A DNA stretch of 64,000 nt from Mucilaginibacter defluvii (GTDB lineage Bacteria > Bacteroidota > Bacteroidia > Sphingobacteriales > Sphingobacteriaceae): NCBI RefSeq assembly GCF_039543225.1, contig NZ_BAABJI010000002.1:1364001-1428000 (forward strand). Reading direction: 5' to 3'. The notes below the pieces were generated by a model. It saw nothing but the letters and a program-made list of their open reading frames with translations, made no database searches and was not told where the DNA came from. Made by a program: the position numbers and the translations under genes. Positions within the stretch are counted from its first letter, which is position 1. The number at the start of each line of letters is the position of its first letter. Shown one piece after another: positions 45,355 to 54,422 of this stretch.

Positions 45355-45949
45355 TTATCTTATAGTAAATTGATAATCAAACACTTAAATATCTTGAAAA
45401 CATCAAGGTTACGGAATAGGTTTCGTAACCATTACGACACAAATATAGTCAACTCAAATGTTATTCTTATGTAGAATTTCAAGACTATGTATGGGTATAG
45501 CTATCTAAATCCAAGGTAAGTGATAACATCCGAAAATACAAATGCCCAAAAGTGTTTTGCACATCCCTTATTGCAGTTCATGATTTACGCGGAATTAGTA
45601 ATAATTTTTAGCTAACTGGTTTGGTAGATGTTAAGCTCAATAGTTCCCTTAAGGTAAGCAGAACTTATAATCAACGCACGAAATTTGTTGAAGACTATTG
45701 AGGTTCTAAGATAAAGCTAGAAAAAGCAATCATTAGTTAGGGCAGGAGGATTAATCCTTTACGCAAATAACAACTTATCAATAAGTTAATTTATATTTTC
45801 AAAACAACCCACTTCTTTACTCACATAATTTTAACAGCGATTGACGCAAATTTGATTAAGATAATCAATTTATGCAATCTAGATATTTTATAAATAATGA
45901 AGTATGCTATATAAGGCATTCGTGGTTTTAATAATTAAGTTCGATAAAC
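45355..45949. other. AT-rich gene-free stretch
   Basis: About 595 bp without a recognisable gene. An inverted repeat, GGTTACG-N10-CGTAACC (45407-45430), lies 52 bp from the tRNA fragment and could be an integrase or excisionase arm site. The remainder is AT-rich and has stops in all frames. Confidence 0.4.
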
Positions 45950-46165
45950 ATGATCGGGTCAAACATCTATTTTCACCCCTTTGTCGAATTTGAAAGATTT
46001 GCTGTCCGCAATTGGGAATTTAATGTTCGTTTTGGCCTACCTCCCGAACTGGTGCGTTGGTTACTTGTAGATGGCGCAGGCGCCAGATCATTGTGGATAG
46101 CCGTGGTTTATCAGTATTTGATCTGGCGGCACAGCAAGACAATGAAGAAGCGATTAGCTTATTAG
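45950..46165 (+). CDS. Small hypothetical protein, doubtful
   Basis: A 71-residue frame with ATG start; contents (FAVRNWEFNVRFGLPPELVRWLLVDGAG) have a faint likeness to DUF3606-type small proteins but no clear match. It could be a decayed gene or chance. Downstream is the cold-shock gene. Confidence 0.25.
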   Translation: MIGSNIYFHPFVEFERFAVRNWEFNVRFGLPPELVRWLLVDGAGARSLWIAVVYQYLIWRHSKTMKKRLAY

Positions 46166-46291
46166 AAGTTGCTTAAAGCCACAAGGCGTATCGCTTTTCA
46201 ATTAATTTATTGATTTTCAAATATTTATTTAAAAATAAAAGCATATTGCCGTTTATTATGGTTACCTTGCTCACTTACTAAAATAAATAAT

Positions 46292-46486
46292 ATGCAACAA
46301 GAAGGAATCGTGAAATTCTTCAACACTCAAAAAGGGTTTGGATTTATTTCACAAAACGACAATCGTGACGACCTGTTCGTTCACTCAACTGGTCTGATAG
46401 ATCAGATCAATGAGAACGACCGCGTAAGTTATGAAGTCGAAACAGGCCGCAAGGGTCTGAATGCGATCAATGTACAAGTGATTTAA
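46292..46486 (+). CDS. Cold-shock domain protein
   Basis: A 64-residue CSD protein with both RNA-binding motifs: RNP1 KGFGFI and RNP2 DDLFVHSTG. It binds single-stranded RNA/DNA and acts as an RNA chaperone. A monocistronic gene with a long AT-rich leader, the kind that confers thermal regulation, and a strong terminator at 46508. Confidence 0.95.
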   Translation: MQQEGIVKFFNTQKGFGFISQNDNRDDLFVHSTGLIDQINENDRVSYEVETGRKGLNAINVQVI

Positions 46487-46507
46487 ACCCAACATACAAT
46501 TTTTCGT

Positions 46508-46538
46508 AAAAGCACCTGTTACTACAGGTGCTTTTTTT
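46508..46538 (+). terminator. Intrinsic terminator after cold-shock gene
   Basis: AAAAGCACCTGT-TACT-ACAGGTGCTTTT has perfect 12-bp arms and a T-tract, 22 bp after the stop codon. A typical strong factor-independent terminator. Confidence 0.9.
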
Positions 46539-46663
46539 GTTAGCAGCTGAATCGATCCGTCGCGTAGTCATTTCGAAGCAGCGCATTACATGGACTTTCC
46601 GCTTTATTCTTTATTAGTACCTTTAATTACATTACGTGGAGCGATAATTGTGACTACCTGTAC

Positions 46664-47044
46664 ATGGATAACGAGCCGCAGCAAAAAACACTATTGATCA
46701 TTGAAGACGATACAGATATTTTAGACATACTCGAATTGATCTTCCAATTAGAAGGTTATAAGGTTTTCCGTTCTGAAACAGGTGCGGAAATCGAAGATCT
46801 GAAGCTAATGGCGCCGCACCTCATCCTGTTGGATCTTCGTTTAAGCGCGGGTGGCCAGGAAGGTGCAGCGATCTGCCTCCGCTTAAAAGCTCAGGAATCA
46901 ACCCGCCATATTCCCATTGTCCTGCTATCAGCCGAAATGAACATCAGTACAGTGTGTACTGAATGCGGGGCAAATGATTACATTAAAAAGCCATTTGACA
47001 TGGATCACTTGTCTTCCAAAGTGCGGTCACTTGCCCATGCCTGA
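46664..47044 (+). CDS. Single-domain response regulator
   Basis: A 126-residue receiver domain: LLIIEDDTDILDILE acidic pair, phosphoacceptor Asp in LILLDLRLSAGG, Thr/Ser position in VLLSAE and Lys in YIKKPFD. There is no output domain, so it is a CheY-type relay protein. It lies 58 bp before the RsbQ-like hydrolase and PAS kinase genes on the same strand and is probably a phosphate acceptor for that kinase. Confidence 0.93.
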   Translation: MDNEPQQKTLLIIEDDTDILDILELIFQLEGYKVFRSETGAEIEDLKLMAPHLILLDLRLSAGGQEGAAICLRLKAQESTRHIPIVLLSAEMNISTVCTECGANDYIKKPFDMDHLSSKVRSLAHA

Positions 47045-47102
47045 CTTTTATTTGTAATAATTAACTTTATCTTTATCAGTTAACAGCGGATCGGACAACA
47101 TC

Positions 47103-47906
47103 GTGAAAGAAAAAGTACTCAAACGTAATAATGTGAATGTTATCGGTGAGAGCGAACAGGTGATATTGTTTGCGCATGGCTTTGGCTGTGATCAGCATGC
47201 CTGGCAGTATGTGGTAGGCTCTTTCACTTCCGATTACAAAGTTGTACTTTTCGATTACACGGGTTCCGGTAAGTCAGATATTAGTCAGTATGATAAAGTC
47301 AAGTACAACAGCCTGGATGGTTATGTGCAGGATCTTTTGGATGTATGTGATGCGCTGGAATTGAGCAAAGTGGTCTTTGTTGGCCATTCTGTCAGCAGCA
47401 TGGTCGGCTTACTTGCCGCCAATAAGCGGCCGGAATTATTTGCTAAACTTATTTTTATCGGTCCCTCGCCAAGATATCTGAACACCGAAGATTATACCGG
47501 CGGTTTCGAAGAAAAAGATTTGGAAGGCTTATTTGAATTCATGGATAGCAATTATCTGGGCTGGTCAGGCGCCATGGCACCTGCGATAATGGGTAATCCT
47601 GACCGTCCTGAACTTGGTGAGTTCCTGACCGGCAGCTTTTGTTCCAACGACCCCGATATTGCGCGCGACTTTGCCCGTGCGACGTTCTTCGCAGATAACC
47701 GCGCCGATCTGTCCAACGCAACGGTGGATAGCCTCACGCTGCAATGTGCGGATGATATCATTGCGCCAACTTCTGTAGGACATTATGTGCAGCAGCATAT
47801 GCCCGGCAACACGCTTGTGCTAATGAATGCTACGGGCCACTGCCCGCATATCAGTGAGCCGGCAGAAACTATTTCGCTTATCAAAAATTATCTTCTATTC
47901 AATTAA
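47103..47906 (+). CDS. RsbQ-like alpha/beta hydrolase
   Basis: A 267-residue alpha/beta hydrolase closely following the RsbQ pattern: KRNNVNVIGE, ILFAHGFGCDQHAWQYV, VLFDYTGSGKSD, nucleophile VGHSVSSMVGLLA, LIFIGPSPRYLN, acid in CADDIIAPTS and His in ATGHCPHISEP. In Bacillus, RsbQ supplies a small molecule to the PAS domain of RsbP in energy stress. It starts at a GTG (47103). The PAS kinase gene starts one base after its stop codon, so the two are coupled. Confidence 0.88.
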   Translation: MKEKVLKRNNVNVIGESEQVILFAHGFGCDQHAWQYVVGSFTSDYKVVLFDYTGSGKSDISQYDKVKYNSLDGYVQDLLDVCDALELSKVVFVGHSVSSMVGLLAANKRPELFAKLIFIGPSPRYLNTEDYTGGFEEKDLEGLFEFMDSNYLGWSGAMAPAIMGNPDRPELGEFLTGSFCSNDPDIARDFARATFFADNRADLSNATVDSLTLQCADDIIAPTSVGHYVQQHMPGNTLVLMNATGHCPHISEPAETISLIKNYLLFN

Positions 47907-47907
47907 T

Positions 47908-49383
47908 ATGGATCGGTCACAAAGTGAGCAACAGGAATTTCTCGCGTCGCTCATCGATGTGGCTGAGCTTTACGATAAAGCGCCCTGCGGGTATTTTTCT
48001 ATTTCACCCACAGGCATCATCATCAAGATCAATCGTACTTTACTTACCTGGCTGGGTTATAATGCAACTGAGCTAATTGGTCAAAAATTCAGCAGACTGC
48101 TGCCCAAAGGTGGCCAGATGCATTTCGAGATGTTCTTTATGCCGCTGGCAGGCGTAGACAAATCCGTTAAAGAATTAAGTTACGAGATCCTCAGAAAAGA
48201 CACCACGGTTATTCCCGTATTGCTAAATGCTTCCGCAGTCCTGGATAATACAGGCAAATTGGCGGCGGTCAACTGCGTACTTAATAGCAATGCTGAACGC
48301 AGGCAATATGAGAAAGATCTGTTGCAGGCGAAACGGATCGCTGAACGTGAAAGGAAGCGACTGGCATTTATGGCCGATCTAATTCCGGAGATCATCTGGA
48401 CGGCCACAGCGAAGGGTACGCTTGATTATGTTAATGCCAGATTTTGCCAATACTTTGACTGCGACGGTAAGGAAACACGCGCATCCTTCATTCTCTCAAA
48501 AATGCATCCGGAAGACCGCCGGAACTTTTTAAATAGCTGGCGCGCCAGTTTGGCCACCGGCAGTGACTTGGAAGCGAAAGTAAGAGTGGTCAATACAAAA
48601 GGCGCTTACGAATGGCATCTGTTGAGAGGTGCAAAGTTTTTAGACGAACAGGGCAATCTGACGAACTGGTTCGGCTCTTGCGCAAATATAGATGGCCATA
48701 TTAACGCAATGAAGAAGAAGGATGACTTCATCAACATCGCCAGTCATGAATTGAAAACACCGATCACCAGCTTAAAAGCGATCCTGCAGTTAATGGACCG
48801 GCTAAAAGCTGATCCGGCTAATAAAATGCTGCCTGGCTTAATTGAGAAAGCAAACCGGAATGTCGGCAAGGTCAATACCCTCGTTGAAGAATTGCTGAAT
48901 GTCAGTCAGCTCAACGATGGCCAGCTGCATTTGAATAAGACGCTTGTTGATCTGGATGAATTAATTGGTGATTGTGTGCATCACATACGTATTGATCAGC
49001 AATATGAAATTTTAACAGTTGGTGACAAAGGCGTTACCATATTTGCCGATGCTGGACGGATCGAGCAGGTGATCAATAACTTTATCAGCAACGCGATCAA
49101 ATATGCGCCAGACAGCAAACAGGTATTGGTAAATATTACAGGAAAGCCAAACGAGATATTTGTAGAGGTGACCGACCAAGGGCCAGGCGTTGAAACCGAT
49201 AAGATACCTTATTTATTTGACCGCTATTACCAAATCGAAAATAAGGGCAGTAAGTATTCAGGCTTAGGATTGGGGCTATACATTTGTGCGGAGATCATCA
49301 AAAGACATGGGGGCAAGATCGGCGTCAACAGCAAGCTGGGAAAAGGCAGTACTTTTTATTTCAGTTTGCCCCGCCAGGGATAA
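47908..49383 (+). CDS. Soluble PAS-PAS hybrid-free sensor histidine kinase
   Basis: A 491-residue cytosolic kinase. PAS 1 covers residues about 20-130 (APCGYFSISPTGIIIKINRTLLTWLGYN), PAS/PAC 2 about 155-265 (DLIPEIIWTATAKGTLDYVNARFCQYFD). The HisKA H-box is FINIASHELKTPITSLKA near residue 275; ATPase boxes are INNFISNAIKYAP (N), VTDQGPGVETDKIPYLFDRYYQ (G1/F) and GLGLGLYICAEIIKRHGG (G2). There is no membrane segment. It directly follows the RsbQ-like gene, so a small product of that hydrolase may be sensed by PAS 1. Confidence 0.92.
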   Translation: MDRSQSEQQEFLASLIDVAELYDKAPCGYFSISPTGIIIKINRTLLTWLGYNATELIGQKFSRLLPKGGQMHFEMFFMPLAGVDKSVKELSYEILRKDTTVIPVLLNASAVLDNTGKLAAVNCVLNSNAERRQYEKDLLQAKRIAERERKRLAFMADLIPEIIWTATAKGTLDYVNARFCQYFDCDGKETRASFILSKMHPEDRRNFLNSWRASLATGSDLEAKVRVVNTKGAYEWHLLRGAKFLDEQGNLTNWFGSCANIDGHINAMKKKDDFINIASHELKTPITSLKAILQLMDRLKADPANKMLPGLIEKANRNVGKVNTLVEELLNVSQLNDGQLHLNKTLVDLDELIGDCVHHIRIDQQYEILTVGDKGVTIFADAGRIEQVINNFISNAIKYAPDSKQVLVNITGKPNEIFVEVTDQGPGVETDKIPYLFDRYYQIENKGSKYSGLGLGLYICAEIIKRHGGKIGVNSKLGKGSTFYFSLPRQG

Positions 49384-49745
49384 TTGCAAAGCCCGTTATC
49401 AGCCCTATTCATTGATTCCGTCATTCACCTTATTTTTACGACTTCTTTTGGCATTTAAATTAATAAAGGGTGTAAGCGTACTTGTGCCAAGAAACTACTA
49501 TGCCTGTTTAATGGTATACAAATTAATTAAAAATGTAAAACTCAAATTATAATTAAATATCTATGGATGATTGTCAAGTCCTTTATATTGTAATTAGTGA
49601 ACATTAATCAGGCCATAAAAGGCTTACGCTCGGTAAGCGAAAAAGCCCCATTCGGGGCTTTTGCTCGGCTTATATAACAAGTATCTGCAAGAAAATTAAT
49701 CAGCATTTCATGATTACCCCTTACAATATTAAAAAGCAATGGCGA
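49384..49745. other. Intergenic region holding a terminator
   Basis: About 360 bp between convergent genes. Apart from the bidirectional terminator at 49641-49662, nothing gene-like is seen; it is AT-rich. Confidence 0.6.
49641..49662. terminator. Bidirectional intrinsic terminator
   Basis: AAAAGCCCC-ATTC-GGGGCTTTT has perfect 9-bp arms with T- and A-tracts on both sides. Serves the PAS kinase unit on the plus strand and the DUF2383 gene on the minus strand. Confidence 0.85.
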
Positions 49746-50222
49746 TCAGTTGTTCGCTTTAACGATTTGCTGTTCAATTTCTCTTAGCGCAGTCTGAATG
49801 CCGTCCCGTTGTTCGGTAAGCAACTTTAAGTGATCCGCGTGATCGGCATAGTCAGCGATACACATATCATATTTGTCAATAGCGGCACGTTCGCCGGTGG
49901 TTATCGCAGTCAATATTGCGTAGTCTTCTCTACTGCTGAATGCCTGCTTGACATTTAACCAGGCACGATGTAAACCACCTAATATGCCTCCATTTTCATT
50001 ATCGGCATCTTCACCGTGCAGTGCGATGTGTTCTTTCAGTTCAGCAGCATAGACAATGCGTTCTCCGGAGATCCTGGAAAACAGTGCTTGTAATTCAGGG
50101 TTTTCTGTGGCTTCTGCCGCGGATTGATATCCTTCCTTTCCGTCGTTGACCAACTCGAGTATTTCTTTTAGATCATTAGTGACCTGTTGCTTGCTTTTTA
50201 ATGATGATGATTTGATTTCCAT
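49746..50222 (-). CDS. DUF2383/PA2169-type four-helix-bundle protein
   Basis: A 158-residue all-helical protein: LKEILELVNDGKEGYQSAAEATENPELQALFSRISGERIVYAAELKEHIALHG, then LTAITTGERAAIDKYDMCIADY. This fits PA2169 family (DUF2383), ferritin-like four-helix bundles with E and H residues that could bind metal. Frequent among stress-induced genes in Bacteroidota. Monocistronic. Confidence 0.88.
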   Translation of the reverse strand: MEIKSSSLKSKQQVTNDLKEILELVNDGKEGYQSAAEATENPELQALFSRISGERIVYAAELKEHIALHGEDADNENGGILGGLHRAWLNVKQAFSSREDYAILTAITTGERAAIDKYDMCIADYADHADHLKLLTEQRDGIQTALREIEQQIVKANN

Positions 50223-50361
50223 AGTATAATTTTTAACATATAGTGCAAAAAGCCGGCCGTAACCGAATTTTATAAATGACCAGTTTAGATCAGGTGGACA
50301 CTACCTGCACCCTATAATCCTACGCTTATTTATAAGGAACTATCGGCAGAGATCAGCGTAA

Positions 50362-50754
50362 TTATTTAATATGCATTGCCTGGCAAAACTTTCTTATATT
50401 CTCATCAAGCAGGTTTTTGTTAAGGTCGTCGTAGTGGTCAATCCTGTATTTAATAAGCTTGGCAATACCGGCTTCAATTTCACGGATCATCGAATTAATG
50501 TAAATAAGTGCTCCCGATTTTGCTCTTTCCATTGCCACGGCTTTCTCCAAATATCCATAGAACCTATCCTCTTCAGATAGAAGAGAATAGTTAAACCCTT
50601 GTCCCATGTTAAGATTATCTGGCTGAACAAAGACCGGCATTTCCCGCTTAAAACGGTTCAAAGCTACCGGCTTAAAATCGTTAGTCGATATTTCCATCAC
50701 CGCTGTATCGTTCTTACTTACCTTAAAGTATTTTATATAACAGTTTTTTTCCAT
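50362..50754 (-). CDS. Hypothetical protein
   Basis: A 130-residue soluble protein not recognised. The first half is beta-like with DTAVMEISTNDFKPVALNRFKREMPVF; the second half is helical (FYGYLEKAVAMERAKSGALIYINSMIREIEAGIAKLIKYRIDHYDDL). Precedes nothing obvious; the outer-membrane gene at 50779 ends 24 bp upstream on the same strand, so the two may be co-transcribed. Confidence 0.6.
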   Translation of the reverse strand: MEKNCYIKYFKVSKNDTAVMEISTNDFKPVALNRFKREMPVFVQPDNLNMGQGFNYSLLSEEDRFYGYLEKAVAMERAKSGALIYINSMIREIEAGIAKLIKYRIDHYDDLNKNLLDENIRKFCQAMHIK

Positions 50755-50778
50755 GGTATTACTTATTTAAACTTACTA

Positions 50779-52011
50779 TTAAAACTTTTCGCCCAGATTC
50801 AGCAATACTGCACTGTAACCTTTACTGAAGGCATAATCTATCCCTATATTGGTATTGGAGCCTTTATTGAATTTAATGCGCAAGCCAGTGCCTGCGGCCG
50901 GATGCCACGATCTTAAAAGAGAACCCGAACCGCTTACTGTGGTAACGTTAACAAACGCAACAAATCCCAGTAGCCCGTTGCCGGTAATATCGCGCCGGTA
51001 TTCGCTTTCCAGATATACCAGTGATCTGCCTCGGTATCTGTTTTGCTCTAATCCCTCGCCTGACCTATTATAAGGGTCTGAGCCTATGCCCGGAAGGTCC
51101 AGATATGGGGCATTACTGTTAAACACTGTCCAGAAGTAAGACCAAAAAGCAAGTGTGTTTTGTCGGGTTGGGTTGTCGCGGTCTAAAGGCAGATACTTTC
51201 TTGCATCAATATAAAGCGAGTTCCATTTTTGATCGCTCCCTAAAAATGTGGGGTTTGTGCGGTAAACTATATTCAGGTAAGAGCCGGGTAGCGGATTGAT
51301 CGAATTGTTCCGGGTGTCGTATAGCAAAGACAGGTTTACCCCTGAGGATAAAGAGCTGCTTTGCGTACCATAGTTATAATGTGTAAATTGCTGAAGGTCT
51401 ATACCTGGGTCGTCACTGCTGATGCTGTTGTGGTAATCTAAATTATAACCGCCGCCGGCATAAAAATAAGGCGTAATTTTTTTGAGTGCAGTTTGGTAGA
51501 AGCGGATATAATTCTGATTGACCAATGTTTTATTTTGGTAATTATTAGCACTCCCAAGTCCCCAGGTGTATTGTGGATAAACCAATAAGCGGATATCGCC
51601 CTGAATATTCCAGGTATTGTTGGGCAGCCAAATGCTGGTACGTAATGGAATACCAAAACGTCCTTTAAAATTCCAATAAGGTGCAAAGTTGGCACTGGAA
51701 AGATTGGTAGTACTTTGCGGCCCCAAATAGGTTCCGGCGGTGGTACTGGTGATCAACGCCCGGCCTGCTCCTCCAGGTACTGCACCAGGTACAGGTAAAA
51801 CAGAGAAATATATCTTTTTTCCGCGCTGAACTCGCGTTTTCTGAGGTTTGATGTGAAAGAGCGCTTTGCCGATATCGATTAGATCAGTTTGTTGAGCTGT
51901 ATCACGTTGCTGACTTTGCTTGGGAATGGTATTAGAGGCATCTTGCGCTATGATGATGGTTGGCAGTAACAAACAGGCACAAAATACGCCTGCCGCATAC
52001 TGCATTTTCAT
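50779..52011 (-). CDS. BamA/TamA-like outer-membrane beta-barrel protein
   Basis: A 410-residue protein with a signal peptide (AAGVFCACLLLPTIIIAQ). The mature chain is rich in alternating aromatic beta-strands (YFYAGGGYNLDYHN, SSGVNLSLLYDTRNNSINPLPGSYLNIVYR) and ends VLLNLGEKF with a C-terminal Phe, the outer-membrane insertion signature. The segment SLLYDTRNNSINPLPGSYL resembles the surface-antigen (BamA barrel) family. No POTRA domains. Probable outer-membrane enzyme or porin-like protein; function unknown. Confidence 0.75.
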   Translation of the reverse strand: MKMQYAAGVFCACLLLPTIIIAQDASNTIPKQSQQRDTAQQTDLIDIGKALFHIKPQKTRVQRGKKIYFSVLPVPGAVPGGAGRALITSTTAGTYLGPQSTTNLSSANFAPYWNFKGRFGIPLRTSIWLPNNTWNIQGDIRLLVYPQYTWGLGSANNYQNKTLVNQNYIRFYQTALKKITPYFYAGGGYNLDYHNSISSDDPGIDLQQFTHYNYGTQSSSLSSGVNLSLLYDTRNNSINPLPGSYLNIVYRTNPTFLGSDQKWNSLYIDARKYLPLDRDNPTRQNTLAFWSYFWTVFNSNAPYLDLPGIGSDPYNRSGEGLEQNRYRGRSLVYLESEYRRDITGNGLLGFVAFVNVTTVSGSGSLLRSWHPAAGTGLRIKFNKGSNTNIGIDYAFSKGYSAVLLNLGEKF

Positions 52012-52050
52012 GACCCTATCAGGGCCGGCTGACTTTTTGATTGGCTCATG

Positions 52051-52170
52051 TTATTTTTTCTTTTTGTTTGCAATGATCTGCGGTGCAGGTGATGCCGATT
52101 TACCTGTCTGGTAGTCTGACGGCATTTTTTTTCCTACCACGTTAGGCATTTTCTTTTTGTCTTTACTCAT
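52051..52170 (-). CDS. Small Lys-rich protein
   Basis: A 39-residue protein starting at the ATG at 52170, with KKMPNVVGKKMPSDYQTGK and ending in four Lys. Similar short basic proteins (KKxPNVVGKKMP) occur, as I recall, in Mucilaginibacter relatives, which supports both the reading and the taxonomy. Function unknown; it may bind nucleic acid or lipid. Confidence 0.55.
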   Translation of the reverse strand: MSKDKKKMPNVVGKKMPSDYQTGKSASPAPQIIANKKKK

Positions 52171-52323
52171 GATAATTATTGTTTTCTGCAGCGATGATGA
52201 TTTGAAAGTGTCTGCTGCGTGTGTTATAGTACAACTGGCCGGAGCCCGTTTTGTTACGGCCGCCATTAAATATATATTACTCTTCGGCCGCCGGCTTTTA
52301 ATATGTGCAACATAGGCAACAAG

Positions 52324-52809
52324 CTAAAATTGATTATAATAACCCTCTACCTTCTCAGTGATCTCTCTGAACACAGATGACCGTAATTTTTCACCCGTAA
52401 GTTGTTGCCAATTGCATTTGCTGTCCTGTGTTAACTCAGCAACCTGCGATCCATTCATCCAAACAGTATAAATGCCTTTGTCTTTCAATATCACCTCACA
52501 AAAAATCAGTTCATCTGCCGACTGTATGCCGAAACCAAACGCTGACATCAGTTCTTGCTGGTGCGGAACAATCAATTCTTTCAAAAATTTTTTGATAGCG
52601 GCCTTCGCAGCATCATCGAAATTATCGAAACCCAGAAGCGTATAAGCGACATTATCCAGGGTGACGTTCCCTATAAACATCTCATCTTCAAATAAAAGAT
52701 GTTTACCGGTATTAACAAACTGCTGCTCGTAAAAAGCAAGTATCGTTTCCACCTGGATGTAACGTTCAATGCCGTTGTCGTTCAGTGTAAATCCTGTTCG
52801 GTATATCAT
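52324..52809 (-). CDS. Hypothetical protein downstream of bestrophin
   Basis: A 161-residue protein from the ATG at 52809 (MIYRTGFTLNDNG). A longer reading from a GTG at 52920 overlaps the bestrophin stop codon but adds a poor N-terminus. It has no membrane segment; contains LLFEDEMFIGNVTLDNVAYTLLGFDNFDDAAKAAIKKFLKEL. Not recognised. Likely co-transcribed with bestrophin. Confidence 0.55.
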   Translation of the reverse strand: MIYRTGFTLNDNGIERYIQVETILAFYEQQFVNTGKHLLFEDEMFIGNVTLDNVAYTLLGFDNFDDAAKAAIKKFLKELIVPHQQELMSAFGFGIQSADELIFCEVILKDKGIYTVWMNGSQVAELTQDSKCNWQQLTGEKLRSSVFREITEKVEGYYNQF

Positions 52810-52916
52810 GACTCTTTGTTTTACAGCTACCAGAACATGTAGTTCTAGCAGAACTAAGTAGCGTCCGCTTATAAGGGGGATCAGGTCGTTAGACCATTGT
52901 TCAAGGCATGGTGCTA

Positions 52917-53810
52917 TCACATGATAATTCCATCATGCGCCTTATTTCTAAAAGGTAATACTCGGTCCCCTAACATTTCCTTAATATCGATTTCGAGCGC
53001 ATTGGCAATGGCCGTAACAGGAATATCGTTTTCTTTATTTGAAAAGGGATCCTGAATTTCAATGGCAATTTGCTCAATGATCATAAATATAAAAATGACG
53101 CATATTGCTATAGGGATCGCAATGTAACCGAATGTCTCTACCATGCCGAAGGGAAGTAACATAGCAAATAAATGTACCAAAAAGCTGGTGAAATGACTGT
53201 AAGGTATCGGAAACGGGGTATTTTTTATCCGTTCAGCGCCCCCTAAACTGTCTGTCAAGCGGGCAGTAGTCTCATCCAATCTCAGCATATCAAAATTGGT
53301 GATATGGCCTTCTGATTCTAATTTTTTGAACGCATATAAATTGTGCAATAACAACAAGTTAGGGAAATTTTCCCGTTTTACCAGATCGTCCCATTCATCT
53401 GTATATAAAAACGAAGCGATCACAGAAAAGTCTGGCTGCCCTCTTAAACGCTGGCCTAAAGCGTAAAGAAAGGCTATCTGGCGATAAGCCATACTTTGCA
53501 AGTGTTTTCCTGTAACTTTAGTTTCTAACGTAAAAACAATAAGTTGTCTGATCAATGTCCTGGAGTCGTTCACCAGTGCTCCCCAGATCTTACGTGCTTC
53601 CCACCAGCGGTCATAAGCGGAACTGATGCGAAAACCCATTAAGATAGATAGCACTATGCCGATCATCGATATGATCGTTGCCATGGATATTTGCAACTGG
53701 TAATGCAGCATGCAATAATAAACGGCTATAACGAATAAGGCATGAAACAATAACCATTTCCAGATACCTGATAGGATTGAAGCTGCGCGAATATTAATGG
53801 CTATTATCAT
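52917..53810 (-). CDS. Bestrophin-family ion channel
   Basis: A 297-residue membrane protein of the bestrophin/UPF0187 family. TM1-2 span residues 15-60, followed by the conserved FRISSAYDRWWEARKIWGALVNDSRTLIRQL, and TM3-4 near residues 210-245 (FAMLLPFGMVETFGYIAIPIAICVIFIFMIIEQIAIEIQDPFSNKENDIP). The IQDPF...NDIP tail is diagnostic. Prokaryotic members form pentameric cation channels. Placed before an unknown soluble gene. Confidence 0.92.
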   Translation of the reverse strand: MIIAINIRAASILSGIWKWLLFHALFVIAVYYCMLHYQLQISMATIISMIGIVLSILMGFRISSAYDRWWEARKIWGALVNDSRTLIRQLIVFTLETKVTGKHLQSMAYRQIAFLYALGQRLRGQPDFSVIASFLYTDEWDDLVKRENFPNLLLLHNLYAFKKLESEGHITNFDMLRLDETTARLTDSLGGAERIKNTPFPIPYSHFTSFLVHLFAMLLPFGMVETFGYIAIPIAICVIFIFMIIEQIAIEIQDPFSNKENDIPVTAIANALEIDIKEMLGDRVLPFRNKAHDGIIM

Positions 53811-54231
53811 TCAAGTCTAACCATCTGCCTGTCCAATAGTTTTCACGCAAGGTGGAACAAATGTTCTAATTTTCAGTATTTTACATTTTAAATACATAAC
53901 AATGCTGAATGCTTACAAATCGGAAAGTGAAGTGCCAATGAGTTTAGAGCAACGGATGTTTTCAAAATTAAAGGTTGTGCCCATTAGAGGAAGATCGCAT
54001 TTACCGGAATGTATTTCGAGACTTTACTGCAAATTATTTATTAAACAAATAGTGCTGCGGTTTGTCCTCTTGATGACGATAGCAGACAGGATCGAAAAGA
54101 CAATAAAAAGATCCGCTATTTTTAGTTATCAATCGCGTCCAGATGCTGGTCAAACTTGCGACTTATTGTTTGTTTTCTTTGATACATCCCTAATTTCTAG
54201 TAGTATAAAAATATACTAAAGATTAGCCAAT
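53811..54231. other. Intergenic region, no supported gene
   Basis: About 420 bp between the bestrophin gene and the DUF3606 remnant. A 105-codon frame at 53902-54219 on the plus strand has low-complexity, unfamily-like content and I do not accept it. AT-rich. Confidence 0.5.
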
Positions 54232-54416
54232 ATGAACAGGAGGTTTGAATAAATACGCCGGACAAGAGTTAGATCGATATTGATGATGAGTACACATTTG
54301 AAATGTGGAGCCGGGAGTTTAATGTTACGACGCCCAAGCTCAGGGAAGTGATACGGACAGTTGGAAATGCCGTAGTAGACGTCAGACAACGAATAAACAG
54401 CCCTGCATATCATTAG
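54232..54416 (+). pseudogene. DUF3606-like small protein, broken
   Basis: From 54273 an open frame gives IDIDDEYTFEMWSREFNVTT then KLREVIRTVGNAVVDVRQRI, the helical pattern of DUF3606 proteins. It is closed upstream by TAG at 54270, where relatives have a basic residue after NTPDKS, and the nearest ATG (54232) is in another frame and stops after six codons. So the gene has both a stop and a frame shift. Confidence 0.55.
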
Positions 54417-54422
54417 GTCAAT

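Noticed and set aside
45331-45440. Complete tRNA gene
   Set aside because: Only the T-loop and 3' acceptor half are present; no anticodon arm or D-arm pairs upstream on the minus strand.
53902-54219. 105-codon plus-strand frame
   Set aside because: Content looks random, no family pattern, AT-rich intergenic DNA.
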